Of a DNA stretch of 64,000 nt, positions 24,601 to 36,600 are shown piece by piece (the first letter of the stretch is position 1; every line of letters starts with the position of its first letter). The notes under the pieces were generated by a model. The model was not told the DNA's origin. It saw only the letters and a list, made by a program, of their open reading frames with translations, and searched no databases. A program made the position numbers and the translations under genes. Origin of the DNA: Piliocolobus tephrosceles (Eukaryota > Chordata > Mammalia > Primates > Cercopithecidae); the NCBI RefSeq assembly GCF_002776525.5, contig NC_045438.1:144004095-144068094 (forward strand), read 5' to 3'.

Positions 24601-27600
24601 GCATGCAACAGCACAATCTCGGCTCACTACAACCTCCATCTCCCAGGTTCGTGTGATTTTCCTGCCTCAGCCTCCCGAGTAACTGGGACTACAGGCGCCC
24701 ACCACCACGCCCAGCTAATTTATATATTTTTAGTAGAGACGGGATTTCACTATATTGGCCAGGCTGGTCTCGAACTCCTGACCTTGTGATCCACCCACCT
24801 CGACCTCCCAAAGTGCTAGGATTACGGGTGTTAGCCACCATGCCTGGCCGGTCTGGAGGATATCTTTGGCATCCTGGTGGTGTTCCAGTTTATTTGTTTG
24901 TTAAAAATATATACATATATACAAATACAATTAAAGTTCTGGATTGAAAGGACTTGTGCTTTTTGTTGTTGTTGTTGAGACAGAGTCTCATTCTCTTGCT
25001 CAGACTGGAGTGCAGTGGTGAGGTCTCAGCTCACTGTAACGTCAACCTCCTGGGTGCAGGTGATCCTCCCAGCACAGCCTCCCAAGTAGCAGGGATTACA
25101 GGCACGCTCCACCACCCTTGGCTAATGATTTGTATTTTTTGTTGAGATGGGGTTTCTCCATGTTGCCCAGGCTGGTCTCAAACTCCTGGGCTCAAGCGCC
25201 CCTCCTGTCTCAGCCCCCTAAAGTGCTAGGATTACAGGTGTGAGCACTGCACCTGGACAGATTTGTCTTTTAAAAAATTTTAGTCCACCGGGCATGGTGG
25301 CTCATGTCTGTAATCCCAGCACTTTTGGGGGAGCCAAGGCGGGTGAATCGCTTAAGGTCAGGAATTCGAGACCAGCCTGGCCAGCATGGTGAGACCCCAT
25401 CTCTACTAAAATACAAAAATTAGCTGGGTGTGGTGGTGAGCACCTGTAATCCCAGCTTCTAGGGAGGCTGAGGCAGGAGAATTGCTTGAACCCAGGAGGC
25501 GGAGGTTGCAGTGAGTTGAGATCGTGCCACTGCACTCCAGCCTGGCGACAGAACGATAACTTTTTCTACCCATGCTGGTCCCAGCCTCTCGGGCTATAAC
25601 TCTACCGTCCCTCAGCGTAAGTTGGGGATATGATTTCACTATCCTAATTGCCTGTCCTAAGTGATCTTACTTGCTGAAAGGAACTAATGTTCTATTGTTT
25701 AGCACTTCTAAAAACTCATTTCCTTTACACAAGTTCAGTATTTTGGACAGGAAACAGTAGCTTTGTTGATTTTGCTAAGTGTCCTTACTTTCTGTAATGA
25801 TTCTTTTATTTCAGGGTTCCATGTCCTTTATCTACAAGGCTTTGGAAAGGAATGTAAGGACAATGTTCATAGGTGGCTCTCAGTTGTCACAGAAGCACAT
25901 CTCCAGCCCCTTAGCATCTTACTTCGTGTCATTTCCTTATGCGAGGCTTGGCTGGTACGTATAAGTTTATCTAACCTGTGAATGTTTTCTGCAGTATTAA
26001 TTTTGTTCAGTCATTCTACAGGTGTTTTTTATTTTATTTTATTTTTGAAACAGAGTCTCACTTTGTCACCCAGACTGGAGTGCAGTGGCTTGATCTTGGC
26101 TCACTGCAACCTCTGTCTCCCAGGTTCAAGTGATTCTCTGCCTCAGCTTCCCAGTAGCTGGGATTTACAGGTGTGTGCCACCATACCTGGCTAATTTTTA
26201 TATTTTTAGTGGAGACAAGGTATCACCATGTTGGCCAGGCTGATCTTGAACTTCCGGACCTAAGTGATTCTCCCACCTCAGCCTCCCAAAGTCCTGGGAT
26301 TACAGGCATGAGCCACTGTGCCCAGCCCTCTGCAACTGTTTTAAATGGTGCTTGTCAGCACCTTGTTTGTCAATCAATTCATCATCAACAAAAGCATTAA
26401 TTTATTTGATTAAAAAATGTTTTTTTCTGTACTAGAGATGGGGTCTTGCTATGTTGCCTAGGCTGGTCTCAAACTCCTGGGCTCAAGCGATCCACCTGCC
26501 TCAGCCTCCCAAAGTGCTGGGATTACAAGCATGAGTCACTGCACCTGACAAAAGCATTAAATTAATGGTTAAGTTATTGTAACAATGAAATGATCTCCTT
26601 ACACTTGGTCAAATATGTTTAAATACAAGGAACTTTTGGTTTCCTAAATAATCACAACAATAAAGGATTATTTCATGGAATTTTTGTAAAGCTCCGATGT
26701 TCTTGGAGATATATTCTTACAGATTTCTTTTGTAATCTAATAGCATTAGAAGGTTGTAAGCAGATAGCTGTTATAGTGATTTAAATATTGTAACTTCATA
26801 TGGTAAAAGCTGGTATACCATGACAGTTTTATAAAGAGAAAGTTAGGAATTCCTCTGATATTAAAATTCAACCAAAACTAAGCCCCGCAAAATAAATAAA
26901 TAAAAACAAAACAAAACAAAACAACAGGAACATACAAAACTAAGCCCAAGTATATAAAAGTGACCATTTTCTGGAAGTTTGGATGAAGGCTTTTTTAAAA
27001 AAAATCACACTCCTTAATTCCAAAGGGCATCGCATTTCCTTGGCACAATTTCCTGACTGTCCTTCCTTTCGGGGCCTCTGTGCATTTAGCTCTAGTGCAG
27101 GAGACTGGGAGGCGAATGCTGTCTTTACTGTTCGTTCACTTGTGTGTAATGGTCTTCTTGGCCACCTCCCTGAAAGATCCAAAAGGCCTCCTGCTGGGCT
27201 GGCAACTACACAAGCACAGCCAGCCACAGGGGCATCCCTAGGGCTATTACTGGCCAGCATTGAGCCTCCAAAGTACAGAGAACAGCAGTGGATCCACTGG
27301 AGTGTCTGCCCCTCCCACCAGGTATCACAGCCTTAAACAACTGCTCTTGCCTTTTTCCTTTGTTCTGCCATTTGTTCTGATTTCGGCTTACTGGAACCTC
27401 CGCCTCCCGGGTTCAAGCGATTCTTCTGCCTCAGCCTCCAGAGTAGCTGCGATTACAGACGCCTGCCCCCATACCCAGCTAATTTTTGTATATTTAGTAG
27501 AGACGGGGTTTCACCATCTTGGCCAGGCTGGTCTCGAACTCTTGACCTCAGATGATCTACCACCTCGGCCTCCCAAAGTGCTGGGATTACAGGCATGAGC

Positions 27601-30600
27601 CACCACGCCCAGCCTGCCATTTATTCTTTATGTGGCAGTAAGAACTAGAATAAACAAATGACTTTTGGTCTTTCCAGCCGTAGTAGTGACACTTGAACCT
27701 TTGACTCGGTTTATCCAGCTCTATAACTGGTGGCTTGTGGAATCTCATCTAAACTACTAAATATGTTGAACACTTGATTTCTTGATTTGGCCCACTACCA
27801 GGTGCCTGTGTGGCTATGGTAGAAACATAGTCTGTTTCACACAAGCTTGTCTTTGGTCAAGTAACACATTGAAATGAGTTGAGCAGATCAGAAAGTGGCC
27901 TGAGCCATTGGCTGGAGGGACTTGGCTGGACACGAATTTCCTCTTTACTCTCAGGCAAGCCCTGGTTTTGTGTATAAGACAGGAAGCTTCATGAGGATAC
28001 CTTCCATCCTCTCAGATTATGTGGTCCAAAAATGCTTAGAGGCCTTGATTTGTCCATTTTTATTTTTCCCCTTGAAGAATGAGACTGAATTTCTCAAACA
28101 ATACAATGTCAGAAGTGAATATTCACAACAGTCACGCAGGGTAGAAAAGTCAGTGAGAGAGAGTGAACGGACTGGGCTCTAGAAAGGAAAGAAGCAGGTG
28201 ACAGCTTTACCCCTAGTGCTCAGTGCATACCATGGTGGGTTCCTTCACTTCCCTAAGGGCAATGACCTCAGCTGACCTCAACCAGGATGGGTACGGCGAC
28301 CTCGTGGTAGGTGCACCAGGCTACAGCCGCCCTGGCCGCATCCACATCGGGCGCGTGTACCTCATCTACGGCAATGAACTGGGTGTGCCGCCTGTTGACC
28401 TGGACCTGGACAAGGAGGCCCACAGGATCCTTGAAGGTTTCCAGGTGAGACACCATCTCATTCTTTCTCTTCTAGTGGTCAATAGCCACTGCTTACATTT
28501 TGTGGCAGATTCTCCAGGATGAGTAACTGATAACAAGAATAATTACAGTAACAAACAGCGGATGGTGTACATTTGTGAAGCACTTTTTATTTTTAAAAGC
28601 ATGTTTACATCATTTATTTTATTCTATCATTAGTCTAATACCTTCCAAAAACACACATGCTATTGAGAACTGCTTTGAGTGGCCAGCTGGGATGTGATTT
28701 CTTGATAATATAATTGATAATATAAAACCTCTTTATACACACACACACACACACACACACGAAATGTATGTATTTATAAAACTTTGTAAATATTTTAATT
28801 AATTAGTTTGTTTATTTATTTGAGATGGAGTCTCTCGCTCTGTCACCCAGGCTGGAGTGCAGAGGCGTAATTTCTGCTCACTGCAACCTCCGTCTCCTGA
28901 GTTCAAGCAATTTTCCTGCCTCAGCCTCCCAAGTAGCTGGAACTACAGGTGCACACCACCATGCCTGGCTAATATTTTTATTTTTAGTATAGATGCAGTT
29001 TCTCCATGTTGGCCAGGCTGGTCTCGAACTCCTGACCTCAGGTAATGCACCCGCCTAGGCCTCCCAAAGTGTTGGGATTACAGGCGTGAGCCACCGTGCC
29101 TGGCTAGAATTTTAGATTCACAGAAAAGGTATAAAGACAGTACAGAGAGTTCCCATGTACTGTTTACTCATTTTCCCCTATGTTAACATCTTACAAAATC
29201 ATGGTATACTTGTCAAATATTAAGAATAAAAACAACATTGGTACATCACTACTAACTAAACGCCAGACTTTCTTTAGATTTCACTCTTTTGTCCGAAGTG
29301 GCTATTCATCACCTGAAAACACCTGCAGTGACTACAGACATTCGTCATGGAGTCCAAGCATTAATTCCTCCATAGAGCGCTAGGGTCCTGGAAAGTTTTT
29401 CTAACATCAGAGGCTTTAGTTTTTGTAACAGCAATAAGTGGGGGGGGGAGGGGGGGAGGGGGACGGGGTAGACAGAGCCCTGCTACTAGTCATCGGCGAG
29501 TGTGGGGCTTTTGGTGACACTGTCCTGGCACTGCATTCTCTGAGTGTCAAGCGTCAGAGGGGGAAGGAACCCTAGACTTCCGGTCAGATCGTCGCGGTTC
29601 TTGTTCTGGGCAAGCCACTTACCCTTTTGCTGTGAAGTTAATCCTGTGAAGAGAAAATAAGATGGTACACCTGAACATGCTTTTTTTGTTTTTTTTGAGA
29701 TAGAGTCTCACTCTGTTGTCTAGACTGGAGTGCAGTGGCATGATCTTGGCTCACTGCAGCCTCTGCCTTCTGGGTTTAAGTTATTCTCCCGTCTCAGCAT
29801 CCCAAGTAGCTAGGACTATAGGCATGCACCGCCATGCCTGGCTAATTTTTGTATTTTTAGTGGAGACGGGGTTTCACCATATTGATAAGGCTGGTCTTGA
29901 ACTCTTGACCTCAGGTGATCCGTCCGCCTCAGCCTCCCAAAGTTCTGGGATTATAGGTGTGAGCCACTGTACCCAGCCATGAACACGCTTTCAAAAATAA
30001 GAAGTACAATGGTTTATGATCTAGTTTAGGCTCTGATGAAAGGAGCTCTGAATCCAACGTGTACAAATAAGGTGACTGGCTAGTGTATAAGGTCACAGTC
30101 CCAGAGGGACAGCATTTTTCAGAGCCTTCTGACACCACATGAAAGATTTCCAGAAGACGTCTATCTAATCTTGTTGCTTCTTACTTCTCTACAAAGCCTT
30201 TCCCCGTCAGACTGTTGTGTAAAGTATAAACCTGTGGGTGCATATAGACAGGGAATAAGACAGGAAAACTGCTTCCTGTGGCTGCTAAACTCTCTCAAAT
30301 ACCACTTGGGTGAGAAAGGAAGTGGCTCCATGCCCTCCTCCCCCAGTGACCTTTGATAATTTCAAAGATGGCAAGATACAGGCATGGACGAGGGATGGGA
30401 ATCCTGCCCTCAGGCCCTGACTGCAATGAGCATCTCCCTGTCCTCATTGATAATGAAGGTTTATGATAGATATCTCAAGGCATGGCCTGCTTTAAAATTC
30501 TGTGCTCCTCTAGGAATGATTGGCTGGCCCATAGGAGGGCTGAGCGGTGCAGCTGATGGTGATGATATGAACCAGTCTTCAGTGGGCAGAGCCCTGAGTT

Positions 30601-33600
30601 ATTGGTTCCCACCCTGCCCTAGCGTGTTTTGTGTCCCCAAGCAACATTTTCTTGTTTATCAAGTTTCTGCCTTATAGAAAGGGGCAGTGCTTATAGATGC
30701 CACTGCACACGGGTGTGGAGAGATTACCCAATAAATAATGGACGTGGGTCCTGCAACATGTGTGTTATGTGGCAAGCACCACTGTGTGAAAGGCCATTTA
30801 TTGTTACATAAGTTGTGAAAGAACTGGAGAACCTGGCTCGGCGCTGTGGCTCATGCCTATAATCCCGGCACTTTGGGAGGCCAACGCGGGCAGATCATGA
30901 GGTCAAGAGATCGCGACCAGCCTGACTAACGTGGTGAAACCCTGTCTCTACTAAAAATACAAAATTAGCCAGGCGTGGTGGCACATGCCTGTAATCCCAG
31001 CTACTCGGGAGGCTGAGGCAGGAGAATAGCTTGAACCCAGGAGGTGAGCCGAGATCACGCCATTGTACTCTAGCCTGGCAACAAGAGCGAAACACCATCT
31101 CAAAAACACACACACAGAGAGAGAGAGAGAGAGAAAGAATTGGAGAACCCAGTGAATTACTTTCAGGTCTACGCTGATTCCAGACAGTAGGATAAGAAAG
31201 ATATAGAAAGTCCACTTTGGAAGAAAAGTGTCTCTGAAGCGATTGAGTTTTCCATCTGTAAACTGTTAAAGTGAGGATGCCAGCAGTTCCTACCTCAATG
31301 CATTTAAAGTGCTTGGAACAATGTCTACAGCAGCACCGTCCTGCAGGTGCTGCAGGTACTTTCTGTACTGATAGGAATGTTCTGTAGCTGTGCTGTCCAG
31401 TGGCTGCTAAACTCTCTCAAATAAAACATGGGAGACATAAAACACAGGCTTTGAACATTTGAAATGTGGCTATTGCAACTGAGAAACTGAATTTTTATTA
31501 TTTATTTATTTATTTTGTTTGTTTTGAGATGGAGTTTTGCTTTTGTCATCCAGGCTGGAGTGCAGTGGCATGATCTCGGCTTACTGCAACCTCTGCTTCC
31601 CAGGTTCAGGCAGTTCTTCTGCCTCAGCCTCCCGAGTAGCTGGGATTACAGGTGCCCGCCACCACGCCTGGCTAATTTTTATATTTTTAGTGGACATGGG
31701 GCTTCGCCATGTTGACCAGGCTGATCTCAAACTCCTCAGGTGATCCGCTCACCTCGGCCTCCCAAAGTGCTGGGATTACAGGCTTAAGCCGCTGCACCAG
31801 GGCAGAAACGGAATTTTTAATTCTATTTAATGTTAATTACTTTAAATTTAAAGGTAACAGCCCTATTTGGCTAGGGGCTACCACCTTGGTCAGCATGGGT
31901 CTAGAACATCCTGAGTATTCAACAAATGTTAGCTACTGTTGCTGATGTTACATGATTATTATTTTATATACTTTCTTTTTTTGTTTGAGGTGGAGTCTCG
32001 CTCTGTTGCCTAGGCTGGAGTGCAGTGACACAGTCTTGGCTCACTGCAACCTCCACCTCCTGGGTTCAAGTGATTCTCCTGCCTGGGCCTCCAGAGTAGC
32101 TGGGATTACAGGCATGTGCCACCACACCTGGCTAATTTTTGTACTTTTAGTACAGATGGGGTTTCACTGTGTTGGCCAAGCTGGTCTTGAACTCCTGACC
32201 TCAGGCAATCCACCCACCTTGGCCTCCCAAAGTGCTGGGATTACAGGCGTGAGCCACCACACCTGGCCTATTTTAGGTACTTTCGAAGATAAGTTTTGTG
32301 TTTAATGTGGGTCAGAACATACATGAGGCTATTTTCTACAAACCTAGAACTCATAAGAACTGACCCTTTACTTTCTGGCATCTCTGCTTCCTCTCAAGGC
32401 AGACAGACATGCTGAAAATGTACTTAGTGCAGAGCTCCCTGACTAATGTGTTGCAAATATGTTACAGCTTGCTGCTGCACCTTCAGCTTTTGGGTGGCGG
32501 GGTTGAGGGGGTCCCCAGGCCTCTCTACTCCCTGGGAGTCAGGAATGTTCTTTCCAACACCGTGGCTTAGCCCAGGGGAAGTAAACTTGTGCCTCTTCAG
32601 CCCTCAGGTCGGTTTGGCTCAGCCTTGGCTGTGTTGGATTTTAACATGGACGGCGTGCCTGACCTGGCTGTGGGAGCTCCCTCGGTGGGCTCCGAGCAGC
32701 TCACCTACAAAGTAAGGCTGCTGCTGGGGTAGGGTTGGAGAAGAATGGGGTGGCAGGGAGGGGACTCTGAGGGAGGCCAGTGCTGGGGCGAGCCCTTGGA
32801 GCAAAGCAGACAGCCAGTGTATCAGACAGAGCATTTGTGAGCAGATCATCTCAGGCCCCTATGGAGTTCTTGCCGTGACCTTGAGTTACCTTGTAACACC
32901 TGCTGCTGCCTCCCTGGCCTTATTTTGGCCCTGTGGTTTCCAAATTCCACCAGGTACTTTGCTCTTTTTTTCGTCCCCTACCGTGCTGAATGCCAGTGAA
33001 GGGATACAGAAATTCCAGCTAATCTGTAATTTCTGGCTGTCAAAACAGCGAGGTGACTTCCCGGGGACCTCTCCTCAAATGCTGGATCCCTGCCTGTTGC
33101 CTCCTTTCTTACTGAGGCAGAGATCCTGGGCTCTGGACCACAGGGCTTGCTTCCCACAGGTGCTTCCTACCACAGCAGGGCCCACGAATCCGGGCTCCAT
33201 GTGTGACCGTGGAGGTCGAGGGCCCTCCCTTGCCGGCTGCCCTTGGCACGCTCACCTCTTGCCCCTTCCTCCTCACACTCCATTTCTAGACATGCCAGCA
33301 ATCTGTCACATCCTGCACTCATCAGGCTGTCTCATTTTGCGACCTTTGCTCATACAGTTTCCTCTGCTTGAAAGGCTTTTTCTCCCCTGTCTTTCTTTAG
33401 GAGTGACAGTCACTTCTTGCCGAAACTATTACCTAACTGCTGGGTGAGGCTGATACTTCTTTGTCCCCACATAGCATCCTGTGCTTGTACCTGTGTTACA
33501 GCCCCTTCATCCCTGGGTGTCATAATGACATGTATGCCAGCCTTTCAGGAGGATAGAGATTGGTCTTCTTTGTCATTGTGTACCTAGTACATGGCTTATG

Positions 33601-36600
33601 ATGGAAAAGAAGTGCTTGTAGAATGAATGGGGATTGAGACAGGCAAGTTGTAAGAGGAACTGATTGGTAACACAGAATAAAATAGCACAGTATGTATCCT
33701 CAGGCAGGCAAGTGGTACCGATGTGGTATGTTGGCATTCAGATGTGCCATGGTACAACGGGGTGTAGCCCGGGGGCTTCATAGAAGAGCCTGAAACTGTG
33801 CTAGGCCTTGAAGTGGGCAAGGAGTTGAGTAAGTCATTCTGCAGGCACACTGCACAATTGTGTGTGGAGGATCTTGAGTAAGACATCATGGAGGCAAAGA
33901 TATAAGTGCCATCATTTCTGCATTGTGGAGTCTCATAGTCTGATGGAAGTGACAGACTTTAAACAAATTCCTTTCAGCGCAGCAGCAATGCATAGGATGG
34001 ATTTCTGTCTGTCGTCAAGCTCCCAACCATTGGGGGTGGTGATAATTTGACAAGGTCTCGCTTTAATTAAAAATTTATTTTTCGTGGACCCGGAATCTCA
34101 CTGGACCCGGAATCAGCACTGTTGTCCAGGCTGGTCTTGAACTCCTGGCCTCAAGCCATGTTCCCACTTGGGCCTCCCAAAGCACTGGGATTATAGGCAT
34201 CAGCCACCATACCTGGACCCAGAGCCAGTCCTTTTTGTCTTGCTGTTGTTTAAGGTTCTTGGGTCACCACCAGAGCCTCATGTCTGTCTGTTGTTTGTCT
34301 TTATCTAGGGTGCCGTGTATGTCTATTTTGGTTCCAAACAAGGAAGAATGTCTTCTTCCCCTAACATCACCATCTCTTGCCAGGTATGTTTACCACTTTA
34401 GCCAGGTGCAGAAACCTAGAACTTACTGTATCCTAATTGCCACCAGGGCTGGGTAAAATGTGCTTTCCCGGTTTCTTCTTAAGGACATCTACTGTAACTT
34501 GGGCTGGACTCTCTTGGCTGCAGATGTGAACGGAGACAGTGAGCCCGATCTGGTGATTGGCTCCCCTTTTGCGCCAGGTGGAGGGAAGCAGAAGGGAATT
34601 GTGGCTGCGTTTTATTCTGGCCCCAGCCTGAGCGACAAAGGTAGTGCCTGAGGGGGAATGGGTGGAGACCATGGCTGCTCTGTGTGTCTGTGCGAACTTA
34701 CCCTGCATAGGGGTTTATGGCCTTTTTCCTTATTCCATATCATATCACCAACATTTTCTAACAGCCTGTTACTCTTAAAGATGTTCTGGCAAGTGATGTG
34801 CATAGATTCACTGAGAATACAAAAGGTGACCCACAATTTCTAGGTAGAGAGCCAAAGAGGGCAAATAGACTATTCCCATAGTGTCTCCATGTAAAACAGA
34901 AACACTGAGGAGACTTTGCACCAACAGCATCTCAGTGGTGCGCTCAACAGTCCATAGCCATTTTTGTTTGTTTGTTTTGTTTTGAGACAGAGTCTCACTG
35001 TGTCACCCAGGCTGGAGTGCAGTAGCATGATCTTGGCTCACTGCAAGCTCTACCTCCCAGCTTCAAGCAATTCTGTCTCAGCCTCCTGAGTAGCTGGGAC
35101 TACAGGTGCATTCCACCACGCTTGGCTAATTTTTATATTTTTAGTAGAGACGGGGTTTCACAATATTGGTCAGGCTGGTCTTGAACTCCTGACCTCAGGT
35201 GATCCACCCGCCTTGGCCTGCCAAAGTGCTGGGGTTACAGGTGTGAGCCACCACACCTGGCCCAGAGTCTTTTTAAATAGCATCCTCCGCTCCACAGAAG
35301 TGAACTCTAGAAATGTATTTCTCGTATGAAGTATGAGATTCATTTTTGACATTGGGGTCCTGGGATCAGCGTGGGAACATAAAAGATGTCTGGCAAAAGC
35401 TCAACAAAATGAACCCACTTCTATTAGGCTACGAAAAGGACCCTTTCTTTTCACCCCAGTAGTCCTCTCACTTAAAGTGTTAGTAAAAAGGACGAGTTGT
35501 CTTCTTTAGAGAAACTGAACGTGGAGGCGGCCAACTGGACGGTGAGAGGCGAGGAAGACTTTGCCTGGTTTGGATACTCCCTTCATGGTGTCACTGTGGA
35601 CAACAGAACCTTGCTGCTGGTTGGGAGCCCAACCTGGAAGAATGCCAGCAGGTGAGGCTGATGCTGGGGCTGGGACCCGTGACCACAGGGTCAGGTACCA
35701 GTTGCTGTGGAGCCCACTGAGCTTTGGACTCAGGCAAAAGGGCTAGGAAATGCTTGACCTTTGAAGGAAAAGCCAAGGCTCTGGGCAAGGTTGCAAATTC
35801 TCCTCTTTAGAAATACAAAAATACAATAGACAAGTGTATTACTTTCTCACAGTCCTGGAAGCTAGAAGTTGAAGATCAAGGTTGAGGTCAGAGAGCTGGT
35901 TTCTCCTGATGCCTCTCTCTTTAGCTTGCAGATGGCTGTCTTCCCTCTGTGTGTGTCTGTGACCCATTCCTCGCTTCTGTTTTTTCTTTTGGGAGGAGGG
36001 GGTGAGGGTTCACTCTGTTGCAAAGGGCAGAGGGCAGTGGTAACTCACTGCAGCCTCGAACTCATAGGCTCAAGGGATCCTCCTGCCTCAGCCTCCTGAA
36101 CAGCTGGGATTACAAGTGTGTACCCATGCCTAACTAATTTTTTTTTTTTTAATTTAAAAACATTTCTGTAGGGATGGGTTTTTGCAGTGTTGCCCAGGCT
36201 GGTCTCAAACTGGCTCAAGTGATCCTCCTGCCTCTCCTCTTCTTTGAAAGAGACGCATTGTATTGGATCAGGGTTCACCCAAATGACCTCATCTTAACTT
36301 AATCACCTCTTTAAAGATTCTGTCTTCAAATACAATCACATTCAGAGATACTGGTGGTTAGGACTTAAGTGTAGGGATGGGAGGACCACCACTGAGCCTG
36401 TAACAGTAGGTACCCCTATACCTCTATCCCAGAGAGTCTGCTGGGAGGCCTGTCAATTGGGAGGCAGAATGGTGGGTGTGGCACCTGGAGAACCTGGATG
36501 TTGCAATTAACTCCGATAGTCCCCACGCTTTCAGGCCTAGGGTCACAGAGACAGAGAGCCTGCTGGGAGGCCTGGATGGGGGGAGGTGCATTTCCTTTCC

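Larger units (their letters stand above)
22162..25814 (+). other. GPLD1 intron 12
   Basis: Six Alu copies. 22506-22870, 23185-23525, 23838-24545 and 25560-25814 are non-Alu; 23222-23510 and 24010-24080 resemble worn LINE-type repeats. Confidence 0.75.
25955..28257 (+). other. GPLD1 intron 13
   Basis: Antisense Alus at 26025, 26419 (half) and 27375 (truncated). 26550-27370 and 27615-28257 are unique, with A-rich simple sequence at 26886-26926. Confidence 0.75.
28445..32600 (+). other. GPLD1 intron 14
   Basis: Five Alus, a CA run, a G-rich tract at 29440-29468, and MIR pieces near 29590-29665 and 31245-31330. 29980-30830 and 32270-32600 are unique with no coding signal. Confidence 0.75.

Noticed and set aside
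28223..28257. ATG upstream of GPLD1 exon 14 as an alternative start
   Set aside because: In-frame intron read-through before a proper acceptor; no promoter or conservation evidence visible.
32875..33447. 190-codon open frame in intron 15
   Set aside because: No recognisable domain, no splice or start context, low-complexity wording; chance frame in a GC-richer intron.
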